Below, in pieces: positions 42,601 through 52,947 of a stretch of 64,000 bases of DNA. This stretch comes from Burkholderia oklahomensis C6786. Its GTDB lineage: Bacteria > Pseudomonadota > Gammaproteobacteria > Burkholderiales > Burkholderiaceae. The stretch covers positions 1,798,001 through 1,862,000 of the forward strand of contig NZ_CP009555.1 in NCBI RefSeq assembly GCF_000959365.1, written 5' to 3'. Position 1 is the first letter of the stretch. Each line of letters opens with the position of its first letter. A program made the translations under genes and the position numbers. The notes beneath the pieces are model-generated. The model had not been told where the DNA came from. It did not search any database and saw only the letters and a list, made by a program, of their open reading frames with translations.

Positions 42601-42639
42601 AAAAACCCCGCGCCGCGGAAGACCACGGATCGCGGGGTT
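42601..42639 (-). terminator. Rho-independent terminator of the cytochrome c gene
   Basis: AACCCCGCG (42604-42612) pairs with CGCGGGGTT (42631-42639), with T residues following on the minus strand (AAAAA at 42601-42605 on the plus strand). It lies 30 bases after the cytochrome stop and may also serve the convergent helicase gene. The remaining 42190-42600 shows no gene. Confidence 0.8.
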
Positions 42640-42668
42640 GTCTGTCGCGCGTCCTGGCGCGCCGGCGC

Positions 42669-43571
42669 TTACTTCGCGGCGTTGACCATGTAGTCGACGG
42701 CCGCCTTCACGTCGGCGTCCGACGCGTTCGAGCCGCCTTTGGGCGGCATGGCGCCCTTGCCGTGCAGCGCGAAGTTGTAGACGGTATCCATCGAGTCCTT
42801 CAGGCGCGGCGCCCAGTCGGCCTTGTTGCCGAACTTGGGTGCGTTCAGCACGCCCGTTGCGTGGCATGCCTGGCACGTCGATTCGTACAGCGCCTTGCCG
42901 GCCGACGCCGAGCTTTCCGCGCTCGCGCCGGCCGCGGGCGCCTCGCCCGGTTTCGGCAACGCGGCGATTGCGGCCATCGCGGCGGCGGCTTGCGCGTTGG
43001 CGGCCGTCGCATCGGAGGCGCCCGGCGCAGACGCTGCGGCCGCCCCGGAGGCCGGCGCCGCATTCGCGGCGGGCTGCGCGGGCTCGGCGAACTTCGCGCC
43101 GGCCTGATTGGCCATGTAGACGACCGCGCGCGCGACCTCGTAGTCGCTGTAGTCGTCGGGGTTCGTGCCGCCGCGCGGGGGCATCGCGCCCTTGCCGGTC
43201 AGCGCGATATGCAGCACCTCGTCGTAGCCGGCGGCGATGCGCGGCGCCCAGGCGGCGGCGTCGCCGAACTTCGGCGCGCCGGCTGCGCCGGTGCCGTGGC
43301 AGGTTACGCAGACGGCTTTGTAGACTTCCTCGCCCGTCTTATAAACCCGCGGCGCGTTCGCGTCTTTCACGTCGACTTGTGCGATGGGCGCAATGCGCTT
43401 CGCGACGGCTTCGTCGGACAGGCCGTCGGTGCCGGCGCCCGTGCGGAACGCGTGATTGGCGTAGGTGGCGAACAGGACGATGACTGCGATCGGGATCGCG
43501 AATGAGGCGATGACAACTGCGATGAGTTGCCCGGGGGTTTTGATGGGGGCTCCGTGGGGTGCTTCGCTCAT
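42669..43571 (-). CDS. Membrane-anchored diheme c-type cytochrome
   Basis: A 300-residue protein with one N-terminal membrane helix (LIAVVIASFAIPIAVIVLFATYA, about residues 16-38) and two similar cytochrome c5-type domains. Heme sites are CVTCH (domain 1) and CQACH (domain 2), each followed by KFGxxAxWAPR and a KGAMPPxGG Met-ligand loop. An Ala/Pro-rich linker of about 55 residues joins the domains. Such CcmH-like 'c5' diheme proteins carry electrons to or from terminal oxidases. It is monocistronic. Confidence 0.92.
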   Translation of the reverse strand: MSEAPHGAPIKTPGQLIAVVIASFAIPIAVIVLFATYANHAFRTGAGTDGLSDEAVAKRIAPIAQVDVKDANAPRVYKTGEEVYKAVCVTCHGTGAAGAPKFGDAAAWAPRIAAGYDEVLHIALTGKGAMPPRGGTNPDDYSDYEVARAVVYMANQAGAKFAEPAQPAANAAPASGAAAASAPGASDATAANAQAAAAMAAIAALPKPGEAPAAGASAESSASAGKALYESTCQACHATGVLNAPKFGNKADWAPRLKDSMDTVYNFALHGKGAMPPKGGSNASDADVKAAVDYMVNAAK

Positions 43572-43849
43572 GCTTGCCTCGTCTCCATGATTAGGAATTG
43601 TGAGCGGTACGGCAATGAACGGCTGTAGGGTGAAGCTCGGACGATTATAGACGGAACGTTTACATGACGGCGAGCGATCGCCCGGCGCGTGTTTACCCGC
43701 ACGCCGGAGGGGCGGGCGACGCGCGCGGAGGGCGATGCGGGAGGGCGGTGGGATGGATGCGGAGCCGCGGTGGACGGTCCAGCGGAAACAAGGTATCCTT
43801 GTCGTCTTGCTACGCGTTGCGGCTATCTAGGGCCGCATCGCATCCGTAA

Positions 43850-43925
43850 GCGCCCGTAGCTCAATGGATAGAGTACTGCCCTCCGAAGGCAGGGGTTGCT
43901 GGTTCGATCCCAGCCGGGCGCGCCA
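43850..43925 (+). tRNA. tRNA-Arg (anticodon CCG)
   Basis: A 76-nt gene with encoded CCA. Acceptor stem GCGCCCG (43850-43856) pairs with CGGGCGC (43915-43921); the anticodon stem CTGCC/GGCAG encloses the loop CTCCGAA, anticodon CCG; the T arm has GGTTCGATCC. The tRNA is intact and is the attachment site of the island to its right: 17 of its bases (43873-43889) recur at 56729. Confidence 0.97.
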
Positions 43926-44280
43926 AGTCTTTGTTTTCTTGGGCTTTCTCAGCCGCATCAGCCGGTTTCGACGTCAAGCTCATCACGGCGGTAGCGCCCA
44001 GCGCCACAGTCGCCGCTACGCCCGCCGCACGCAAATTCCCCAAGGCACGTTGCCATACTGACGCGCGCTCCGCGTCGAGTTCCATTTCGATTTCCGCCAG
44101 CGTTTCGAATGCGGGCAGGCCTGCCGCTTCGGCGAGCAGCATGATGTCGGCCGCATCGGGCTTGCGACGTCCCACTTTCCAATCACTTACGCGGCTCGCC
44201 GGGCGGCCGATCCGCTCTGCGAGCTCACCGTAAGAACCTGCGGCTTCCTTGGCGAGCTCGATGAGGCCAGAAATATTCAT
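43861..44280 (-). CDS. Phage Cro/DUF3693-like DNA-binding protein with membrane segment; end overlaps tRNA
   Basis: A 139-residue protein. Residues 1-75 form a helix-turn-helix: MNISGLIELAKEAAGSYGELAERIGRPASRVSDWKVGRRKPDAADIMLLAEAAGL, similar in layout to the DUF3693 regulators of Xanthomonas filamentous phages. A hydrophobic segment (AAGVAATVALGATAVMSL, about 92-110) follows. The last 20 residues are encoded by the complement of the tRNA-Arg gene (RPAGIEPATPAFGGQYS), a tail that any antisense read of this tRNA would give. Start MNIS is backed by AAGGGG. A perfect dyad at 44324-44342 just upstream is the likely operator. It probably sets prophage repression. Confidence 0.75.
   Translation of the reverse strand: MNISGLIELAKEAAGSYGELAERIGRPASRVSDWKVGRRKPDAADIMLLAEAAGLPAFETLAEIEMELDAERASVWQRALGNLRAAGVAATVALGATAVMSLTSKPADAAEKAQENKDLARPAGIEPATPAFGGQYSIH
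43873..43889 (+). repeat. Attachment-site core within the tRNA (left)
   Basis: The word GTACTGCCCTCCGAAGG covers the anticodon arm. It is repeated exactly at 56729-56745, and 14 of its bases at 59190-59203, so it is the probable crossover region of tRNA-targeting integrases. Confidence 0.8.
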
Positions 44281-44323
44281 ACGAACCCCTTGCAATTTTC
44301 CAATCTGGTAATTATGATTTCCA

Positions 44324-44342
44324 AAACGGTAATTTACCGTTT
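44324..44342. promoter_or_regulatory. 19-bp palindromic operator upstream of the phage regulator
   Basis: AAACGGTAATTTACCGTTT reads identically on both strands around a central T. A partial half site (GGTAATTATGATTTCC) lies 15 bases nearer the regulator start. Its position 44 bases upstream of the start, in an AT-rich promoter-like stretch, suggests autoregulation by the DUF3693-like protein. Confidence 0.7.
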
Positions 44343-44402
44343 GGGTAACGTCCGCAGTCTAGCAGGCTATGGGAAAAGGAAAAATCTGGCCCCATTTATG
44401 GG

Positions 44403-44621
44403 TCAGCGAGGGCGGCGGAATTGCTTGGGGTTGTATATCGCCCGTTTGATCGGATCGAGGTCTTTTCGCTTGCGTAGGTCGGCCCTTCGGCGAACGGATC
44501 GAGAAGCAACGAAGACGGCAACAAGCGCGATGGTGATCAGGAGTCGAGCCTCGATCGATAGCGCGGCCCAAGTTTGCGTGATGTTGTTGAGTAGGTCGTA
44601 AGCGAGTTGTTCGGAGTTCAT
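44403..44621 (-). CDS. Small membrane protein of the prophage, unknown function
   Basis: A 72-residue frame: MNSEQLAYDLLNNITQTW, then a hydrophobic segment (LLITIALVAVFVASRSV) and a basic tail (RRRADLRKRKDLDPIKRAIYNPKQFRRPR). One membrane helix with cytoplasmic basic end is predicted by eye. It lies between the operator and the rep remnant on the minus strand. The ribosome site is weak, so coding status is probable but not certain. Confidence 0.5.
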   Translation of the reverse strand: MNSEQLAYDLLNNITQTWAALSIEARLLITIALVAVFVASRSVRRRADLRKRKDLDPIKRAIYNPKQFRRPR

Positions 44622-44728
44622 TTGGCCCGTAGTTCTTGTAATCGTATGGGGCGGTTTTTTACCACATCGATTGCCTATTGAGCGCGGGGCTCTATCAATC
44701 AACTACTAACGAGCGGGGGGGGTAGGAA

Positions 44729-45040
44729 GTGACGGACCTGAAATTCGACCGATTGGTGACGCTGGCATATCGCCAACGGGTGACGGACAAGACGCGCGCT
44801 GAGTGCGACTGTTTTGCGTTTCGCTGCGAGCTGGAGCGACAGGGACTCGCGTCGGCGGCGTGGCTCAGGCGTCAGCAAAGCGGCCAATTGAATCTGCATA
44901 TTGCAGTCGCCGGCCGCATTAACTATCGCGCGGCTCGAGCCTTCTGGCGCGATCTGGTGGACGGGAGCATTTGCGTCATGCGAGTGCACGATTCCACCAC
45001 TTGCGCGCCTCTCTTAGCTGAGGGAGTCCAGTTGTATTAG
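44729..45040 (+). pseudogene. Decayed copy of the phage replication protein Rep
   Basis: The 103-residue frame starting at a GTG after GGGGGGGTAGG reads FDRLVTLAYRQRVTDKTRAECDCFAFRCELERQG, then GQLNLHIAVAGRINYRAARAFWRDLVDG and ends soon after. It aligns piecewise with the intact Rep at 52072: DRMITLTYRENMQDKGRLKRDF and HLHVAVKGRQNYRVLRSIW. The HxH motif is damaged (NLHIAV keeps one His), and the C-terminal tyrosine region is lost. It is either a broken rep of an older, tandemly integrated phage or a truncated accessory version. Confidence 0.65.
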
Positions 45041-45336
45041 TAGCCGCTGTAGAAGCGGAGGCTTCGGAGGTGTGTGCGAAGGTGGTCCTTGGTTCCTGCG
45101 AAGCAGTGGAAGTCACCGAGATTCCAAACGGCGCCAAACACTGTGCCGTCGTCACGGACGATTGCTATTGCGACATCGCTCTCGTGCTGCGGGATTTGTG
45201 AATCTAGGAAGTTCCAGGCTTGCGCAATGTCGTTGTGGCCTTCCTCGATATCTAGTCCAGCGTCGCCAACGACGATCCGGGCGATTGTTGCGTGCATCAT
45301 TTCGAAGCTATGAATAGTTGATAAGGCGGTCACCAT
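45037..45336 (-). CDS. Hypothetical protein (possible phage accessory gene)
   Basis: A 99-residue frame with even, non-repetitive composition: HATIARIVVGDAGLDIEEGHNDIAQAW, NFLDSQIPQHESDVAIAIVRDDGTVFGAVW and NLGDFHCFAGTKDHLRTHLRSLRFYSGY. No family is recognised. It overlaps the end of the rep remnant by four bases on the other strand. Several Met codons upstream (45405, 45426) could also serve, none with a good ribosome site. Coding status is likely because its composition differs from the GC-skewed shadow frames. Confidence 0.45.
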   Translation of the reverse strand: MVTALSTIHSFEMMHATIARIVVGDAGLDIEEGHNDIAQAWNFLDSQIPQHESDVAIAIVRDDGTVFGAVWNLGDFHCFAGTKDHLRTHLRSLRFYSGY

Positions 45337-45384
45337 AGCTCGATGGCAATCGCCTTTCAGCAGCGAACAAACGGAGGTTGCGCA

Positions 45385-45585
45385 GTGCCGAAATATCGAG
45401 TCCATGCGTACACGCAGTGCGGCCACAACCGCGTGGCCGTCATCGATGTGAGTGCCCGCAGCGCCGACGGTGCGCGCGAAAAAGCACGCGTCAAGTTGTT
45501 ACGGGTGGGCCGCAAACCAGACCTTTGTACGTTGGTCCCGGTCGAGGTCGAGGCAGTTTCGAGTGGTCTGAGTCGGTTTCTGTAG
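45385..45585 (+). CDS. Small phage protein, unknown function
   Basis: A 66-residue frame with a GTG start behind a good acggagg site: PKYRVHAYTQCGHNRVAVIDVSARSADGAREKARVKLL, then GRKPDLCTLVPVEVEAVSSGLSRFL. It precedes a terminator and the ssDNA-binding gene, in the place where small early genes lie in filamentous phages. No function can be assigned. An upstream ATG at 45343 in the same frame is less likely because it lacks a ribosome site. Confidence 0.6.
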   Translation: MPKYRVHAYTQCGHNRVAVIDVSARSADGAREKARVKLLRVGRKPDLCTLVPVEVEAVSSGLSRFL

Positions 45586-45688
45586 TGGCTGAATCGAGCG
45601 CGTGTAAATCGCGTACTCGTAGGTTTGGAGAGTTTGCAGTTCCCCGTGCGCCGCGCGCACTTCTCACCCTCGGATAGCGCGGCGCTTT

Positions 45689-45718
45689 GTGGACGGCTGA
45701 CATAGCGTCCACCTTTTT
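45689..45718 (+). terminator. Rho-independent terminator before the phage structural genes
   Basis: GTGGACG (45689-45695) pairs with CGTCCAC (45706-45712) and is followed by CTTTTT. It separates the left small genes from the ssDNA-binding and coat genes. Confidence 0.85.
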
Positions 45719-45800
45719 AAATTTGCGCGTACGTCGCGTATGTAGCCGGAGCCGGAACGGCTCTACTCATTACGAATAGCAGTCCTAACAAGGAGTTTTC

Positions 45801-46100
45801 ATGAGCAAGCAAAAGTTGACCATCCTGCAAGTGATCCAGCGCGGGGGCATTTCGAAGCGTACCGGCCAGCCGTGGGAAATTCACACGGCGCAATGCGTGC
45901 TGGAGCAAGAGAGTAGCGAGGGTAAGCAAATCCTCGTCGGCACGATCAATTTGCCGGCCGCGCTGAAAGATTCCCCGACCGGCGACTATCTCGCGGAGTT
46001 TGCGCTTCAACAGTCGATGGAAGGCAAGCTCGAACCCCGCATTGTGTCGCTGGTGCCGTTTGGTCGACCGACCGCCAAGGCTGCGGCTGCATCGTCGTAA
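45801..46100 (+). CDS. Phage single-stranded DNA-binding protein (gene V type)
   Basis: A 99-residue protein starting after acaaggag. It begins KQKLTILQVIQRGGISKRTGQPWEIHTAQCVLEQ and ends with EPRIVSLVPFGRPTAKAAA, in the size and position of the pV ssDNA-binding proteins that coat the viral strand before packaging. The basic KRTGQPW segment and beta-rich pattern fit an OB fold. It lies directly before the major coat gene, as expected. Confidence 0.8.
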   Translation: MSKQKLTILQVIQRGGISKRTGQPWEIHTAQCVLEQESSEGKQILVGTINLPAALKDSPTGDYLAEFALQQSMEGKLEPRIVSLVPFGRPTAKAAAASS

Positions 46101-46184
46101 TCCATCAAGGAATCCGAATCGTTCGAGGCTGGCCCGCACGAACGGTTCTCTACTACCGGGCCTGAACCTGAGAGGAAAAATCAA

Positions 46185-46391
46185 ATGAAGAAGCTGGTTG
46201 CAGTTGCGGCGCTCGCTACGGCAAGCATGGGTGCATTCGCGGCGGACGGTCCGGTGACGATGGACGTCGCCCCCGTCGTCAGTTCGATTAACGGTATCGG
46301 CCCGAACCTCGCGCTCGTCGGCGGCGCTGTGCTCGCTATCTCGGCCGCGATGTTCGGCTACCGCGCGGTGAAGAGCTTCCTCGGTCGCTGA
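46185..46391 (+). CDS. Phage major coat protein (pVIII type)
   Basis: A 68-residue precursor: signal peptide MKKLVAVAALATASMGAFA (residues 1-19, AxA cleavage), then a 49-residue mature chain with an acidic start (ADGPVTMDVAPVV), one membrane helix (NLALVGGAVLAISAAMFGY) and a basic end (RAVKSFLGR). This is the standard filamentous-phage coat layout. A strong terminator follows at 46408, as in M13, which lets this gene be expressed at high level. Confidence 0.92.
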   Translation: MKKLVAVAALATASMGAFAADGPVTMDVAPVVSSINGIGPNLALVGGAVLAISAAMFGYRAVKSFLGR

Positions 46392-46407
46392 TCGCGTGAA
46401 CTCATGG

Positions 46408-46442
46408 GCCCCCGGTATGTGCGCGCACGCCGGGGGCTTTTT
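46408..46442 (+). terminator. Rho-independent terminator after the major coat gene
   Basis: GCCCCCGG (46408-46415) pairs with CCGGGGGC (46430-46437), followed by TTTTTC. It marks the usual central terminator after gene VIII. Confidence 0.9.
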
Positions 46443-46457
46443 CTTAGGTGAAGAGCA

Positions 46458-49036
<2,579 letters not shown>

Positions 49037-49040
<4 letters not shown>

Positions 49041-49954
49041 TCACGTTGATTACAGGGGTTCCGGGGAGCGGCAAGACGCTGCATGCGGTCTGGTTGCTGA
49101 CGAAGATCGCGAAGGGACGCCGCGTGCTGGTCGACGGCATTCGCGATTTGGCGATCGAGCACGTCGAGATAGATGAGGCGTGGTTGCGCCAGTGGCACAT
49201 CAATGCCGAAGCGCACGACTTGATCGTGATCGATGAGGCGCAACGCATCTACCCGCCGACGACGGTCAGCCAAAAGCCGACGCCCGATGTTGAGCAGCTG
49301 CACGTGCATCGTCACAAGGGCGTCGACTTCATCCTCATCACGCAGCATCCGCAGCGGATCAGCAAGACGGTTCGCGATCTGGTCGGGCGTCATATCCACG
49401 TGCGCAACCTGTTCGGCTTGAAGCGCGCGATGCTCTACGAGTGGGACCACTGCCACAACCCGAGCAGCCTGAAGGACGCGGTGAAGCGGCAATGGGCTTA
49501 TCCGCGCGAGGTGTTCAAGCTCTACACGAGCGCCGAAGTTCACACGAAGAAACAGGCGGTCGTGCCCAAAGCGCTGTTCGTCGTGCCGATCGCGTTGGGC
49601 GTGTTGATCTACTGCTCGGTGAAGTTCTTTTTCAGCGCGCGTGATGGCTTCGGGGTGACGCCCGGCATGTCGGAATCGACGCCCGAAGCAGCCGCCGCGC
49701 CATCGCAAGAGGCCAAGGTCACGCGTGCGCCGAGTGTGGCTAGGTCGGTGGACTGGCGCATTGCGGGGCGCTACGTGACGGACGGGGCGGGTTACGTGGT
49801 GCTCGTCGCGGCGGACGGCAGATTGCGGCCTGTGTCGTTGGAAGGGTTCAGCGGCGCGGGGATGCTGCTGACGGGCGAAATCGACGGTAGGACCGTTGGT
49901 GCTTGGACCGGCGCGCAAGCCGGAAAAACAGAACAAGGCGGGGGTATGCAATGA
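49037..49954 (+). CDS. Zonular occludens toxin-like (Zot/pI) phage assembly ATPase
   Basis: A 305-residue inner-membrane ATPase that drives extrusion of filamentous phage. Walker A is GVPGSGKT (residues 7-14), Walker B is DLIVIDEAQ (61-69), followed by the family's VEQLHVHRHKGVDFILITQHPQRI. One membrane helix (about 176-199, VVPKALFVVPIALGVLIYCSVKFF) precedes a periplasmic tail. It overlaps the upstream DUF2523 gene and downstream secretin gene by ATGA, indicating coupled translation. The toxin name is historical; assembly is the function supported here. Confidence 0.93.
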
Positions 49955-51315
49955 AGCGATACGGGGTACTGATCGGGGCGGCGGTGGTGTATTCGATGGC
50001 GGCGGTTGGCGCGGTGCCGCCATTGCCGACGCTGCCGGTTGATGCGAGCTTGACGGCCGCCGCGCCGGCGCCGGCTTCCATGCCTGCTCTGACGCCGTTG
50101 AAGCACGTCGCGGGCACGTCGTTTGATCTGCGTTTCGTGACGGTGGCGCAGATTGTCGACCTGATCTATCAGGAGGCGATGCACACGCCCTACGTGCTCG
50201 GCCCGGACGTGTTGAGCGACGCGCGGCTCGTGTCGTTCCGCCTGGACGATCGGAATCGCGACGTGCGCACGGTCATGGGCGATTTCCTCGAGTCGCTCGG
50301 CTTTCAGGTCGTGACGAAGAACGGCGTTGACTACGTGACGAAGAAGCCCGGCGCGGCGCGCGAAAAGGTCGATCAGGATGTGTTCGTGTACAAGCCGCGC
50401 TATCGTCGGGTCGATTACCTGCGTGCGCTCATCGAGCCGATGATCGGGACGCGCTCGATGCCGTTGACGGCCCCCGTCAGTATGCCGATGCAGCCGGCCG
50501 GCGCGGTACAGGTGCCGGGTGAGTCCACCAGTCCGGCTAACGATGCGCCCGCGATGCCGATCGAAATGGGCGTGCAGGCGCGCGGCGATGATCTCGTGAT
50601 CGTTGGCTCACACGATGAAGTCGCGCTGCTGCGCAAGGTCGTGCCCGAGCTCGACACCGCGCCGAGCGAAGTCGTGGTGCGTGGTTGGGTGTACGAAGTG
50701 GCGAATACCGATTCGACCAACACGGCGTGGAGCATCGCGGTTCGGATGTTGAGTGGTCAGCTTCGCGTGTCGAGCGGTGACACGTCGTCGGATACGAGTG
50801 CGGTTCGCTTCACGGGGCCGGGCGTCGACGCGGCGATATCCGCGCTGAACGCCGACTCGCGTTTCAAGGTCGTCAGCTCGCCGCACGTGCGGATCGTGTC
50901 GGGCGAGCGCGTGCGCCTGAACGTCGGGCAACAGGTGCCGACGCAATCGAGCGTGAGCTACCAAGGGTCGAACGGTACACCCGTTCAGTCGATCACCTAT
51001 CAGGACGCGGGCTTGATCTTCGATGTTGAGCCGATCGTGATGCGCGAGGTGATCGAGGTCAAGGTGCATGAGGAAATCTCCGATTTCGTCGCGACGAAGA
51101 CGGGCGTCGATACGTCGCCGACGAAGAACACGCGACAGCTACAGACGGTGACGCGGATGAAGGATGGCGAGGTCATCGTATTGGGCGGCTTGATTCAGGA
51201 CCGCAATGCGACGGCGCGCAGCGGCTATGCGTGGCTGCCGAGCTTTCTTGATGGTCGATCGAGCTCGAAGCAGCGCACGGAGGTTCTGTTGGTTCTGCAG
51301 GTGCAGCGGATCTGA
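49951..51315 (+). CDS. Phage-encoded outer-membrane secretin (pIV/GspD family)
   Basis: A 454-residue protein. Signal peptide about 1-22, N0/N1-like domains (FDLRFVTVAQIVDLIYQEAMHTPYVLGPDVL; TVMGDFLESLGFQVVTKNGVDYV), then the secretin domain with VVSSPHVRIVSGERVRLNVGQQVP and the end motif VITRMKDGEVIVLGGLI-type (VTRMKDGEVIVLGGLIQDRN) plus LPSFLDGRSSSKQRTEVLLVLQVQRI. It forms the exit pore for the phage. Many filamentous phages borrow a host secretin; this one carries its own. Confidence 0.93.
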   Translation: MKRYGVLIGAAVVYSMAAVGAVPPLPTLPVDASLTAAAPAPASMPALTPLKHVAGTSFDLRFVTVAQIVDLIYQEAMHTPYVLGPDVLSDARLVSFRLDDRNRDVRTVMGDFLESLGFQVVTKNGVDYVTKKPGAAREKVDQDVFVYKPRYRRVDYLRALIEPMIGTRSMPLTAPVSMPMQPAGAVQVPGESTSPANDAPAMPIEMGVQARGDDLVIVGSHDEVALLRKVVPELDTAPSEVVVRGWVYEVANTDSTNTAWSIAVRMLSGQLRVSSGDTSSDTSAVRFTGPGVDAAISALNADSRFKVVSSPHVRIVSGERVRLNVGQQVPTQSSVSYQGSNGTPVQSITYQDAGLIFDVEPIVMREVIEVKVHEEISDFVATKTGVDTSPTKNTRQLQTVTRMKDGEVIVLGGLIQDRNATARSGYAWLPSFLDGRSSSKQRTEVLLVLQVQRI

Positions 51316-51328
51316 TCGGGACGGCTGT

Positions 51329-51562
51329 TTAGATGTGGTCGAGGATTACCGATACGACAAGGTATGAGACTACCCCGGCCCCCAGCGCTATCACCGCGAT
51401 TTTGATCCACGAAGGCATGTGTGTGGGGGCGGGAGTGTTAGGGCGGGGTGGGACTGGCGGAGAGGCTGAGGCGGCTGTGCGGTGTGGCGTATAGCCCTGC
51501 TCCAACAGGTGTTCTTTCTTTTTGTATTCCTCGCGATACCAGTCGCGATCGTAGATGCCCAT
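51329..51562 (-). CDS. Small tail-anchored membrane protein of the prophage
   Basis: A 77-residue frame with a GAGGGAC ribosome site: MGIYDRDWYREEYKKKEHLL, a Pro-rich middle (PPVPPRPNTPAPTHMP) and a C-terminal membrane helix (IKIAVIALGAGVVSYLVVSVIL). The YDRDWYREE start recurs in many small bacterial inner-membrane proteins of unknown role. It is convergent with the secretin gene and lies at the left of the origin-like region. Confidence 0.6.
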   Translation of the reverse strand: MGIYDRDWYREEYKKKEHLLEQGYTPHRTAASASPPVPPRPNTPAPTHMPSWIKIAVIALGAGVVSYLVVSVILDHI

Positions 51563-52071
51563 TGTTTGGTCCCTCGGTCGTTTTAGTGAGCGAGATTGTA
51601 AGTCAGTGCGGTACGACGGGCGGCGTCCAGCGTTAGGAGTGTCCGGCCGCGATCGGTGCGACGTAGCGCGACAGCGGTAATGCGGAGTCCGGGCCGTTGT
51701 CGCGCGGCTCAGCGCGGCCCGCCGGACCGAGTAGCGGGTATTCGCGCGGACGGTGAGCGGAGGCAGTGCGGCGGGCTCGACCATCTCTTTGCAAGCTTGC
51801 CGCGATACATGCGTTACCGGCGCGCGGAGTGGAGGCGAGGGCGCGGGGGCTAGCTGCGGGCGGCTCGCCCAGCGCAGCAGAGCGCGCCGGGCGGGCCGCG
51901 CGCAGCGCGGCCCCTAAACTTGTATCAGGGACACTTAACGGATACGGGACACCGACGCTGGCATCGAGCGAGGCGGAGCAAGGACGGAAAGGCAGTTCGG
52001 AAAAAAGAAAAGCCCTGAACGCGGCAACGGTCAGGGCTTGCTGCAACAGCGCATTACAAGGACAAGTTGCA
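51563..52071. other. Origin-like intergenic region of the filamentous phage
   Basis: This 509-bp gap precedes rep. It holds several strong hairpins: GGGCCGCGC/GCGCGGCCC with a 3-base loop (51893-51913), and AAGCCCTGA/TCAGGGCTT (52010-52018 with 52031-52039). The latter is preceded by GGAAAAAAGAAA, which makes it a terminator if read on the minus strand. Filamentous phages keep their plus and minus strand origins as hairpin clusters next to gene II, so this is the best origin candidate. No gene was identified here. Confidence 0.55.
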
Positions 52072-52851
52072 ATGCACGACGCAAGTATAGGCGACTTCTC
52101 GCCGTTCCGTAGAGAGTGGGTAATCCGTGGCCGGAATTTTGGCGACGGTCAGGTCGAAGTGACGGCGACGCGGTTCGATCGGTACATGGGCGCGCTGTCG
52201 TTGAATGCGATGCCCAAAGCGAAGCGCGGCGAGTCGGAGAACAGCGAATCGAACCTGATGGACGCCGCGAAACGCGCCAAGCAACAGGTGCGGCTCCGCT
52301 GTAAAGCGATTGGAGCGGACCGAATGATCACGTTGACGTACCGCGAGAACATGCAGGACAAAGGTCGCCTCAAGCGCGATTTCGATGCGCTGCGTCGGCG
52401 TCTCGCGAAGCTGTCGACGTTCCAGTACGTGGCGACGCCCGAGCGCCAGAAGAGGGGCGCGTGGCATCTCCACGTGGCGGTCAAGGGCCGTCAGAACTAT
52501 CGAGTGCTGCGCTCGATCTGGCAAAGCATCGTAGGCGTCGGGAATGGCCAAATCAACGTCCGAAACCCGTTCAAGGAGAAGGGATTGCGGCACAAGCTTG
52601 CGGCCTACCTAGCGAAGTACATCACCAAGGATTTCGCGGAGCACGCGCTGAACGAAAAGCGGTACTGGACGAGCCGCGGCGTGGTCGTCCCGGAAGTCAT
52701 GCCGATCGATCACATCACGGCGAATGATCCTGCAGAGGCGTTGAAGACTGCATTTCATGCGGCATTGCGAGCGGGTGCGACATTGGATCGGTGTCAGGCA
52801 TTTTGGAGGCAAGAGTTAGGGGTTTTCTGGTTATCGACACGTGAAAATTAA
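52072..52851 (+). CDS. Phage replication initiator (HUH-type Rep, pII analogue)
   Basis: A 259-residue protein that would nick the phage origin to start rolling-circle replication. Motif 1 is DRMITLTYREN (83-93), motif 2 is GAWHLHVAVKGRQNY with H132 and H134 of the HUH metal site, and motif 3 is KLAAYLAKYITKDF with candidate nucleophile Tyr179 and Tyr183. The start MHDASIGD was chosen because an upstream frame extension runs through the hairpin region. It is close to the integrase gene and to the right of secretin; filamentous phages usually carry it at the left. A second decayed copy is at 44729. Confidence 0.85.
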   Translation: MHDASIGDFSPFRREWVIRGRNFGDGQVEVTATRFDRYMGALSLNAMPKAKRGESENSESNLMDAAKRAKQQVRLRCKAIGADRMITLTYRENMQDKGRLKRDFDALRRRLAKLSTFQYVATPERQKRGAWHLHVAVKGRQNYRVLRSIWQSIVGVGNGQINVRNPFKEKGLRHKLAAYLAKYITKDFAEHALNEKRYWTSRGVVVPEVMPIDHITANDPAEALKTAFHAALRAGATLDRCQAFWRQELGVFWLSTREN

Positions 52852-52947
52852 TTCTAAAAATGTCGAGCCTAGGAGGATTTTAATATCGCATTAATGAGCA
52901 AGACTGGTTACGATATTCACTAGATCAATAGCGCAGAGGCGTTTGGA

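Noticed and set aside
43864..44061. A plus-strand frame starting inside the tRNA gene
   Set aside because: It reads through the tRNA and the antisense of the phage regulator; composition and position mark it as noise.
51900..52000. XerCD dif-type attachment site in the phage
   Set aside because: No dif-like 28-mer was seen, and a complete tyrosine integrase with tRNA repeats explains the integration.
51766..52071. N-terminal extension of Rep by about 100 residues
   Set aside because: It would be encoded by the hairpin-rich origin-like region, and the conserved Rep sequence starts only after 52072.
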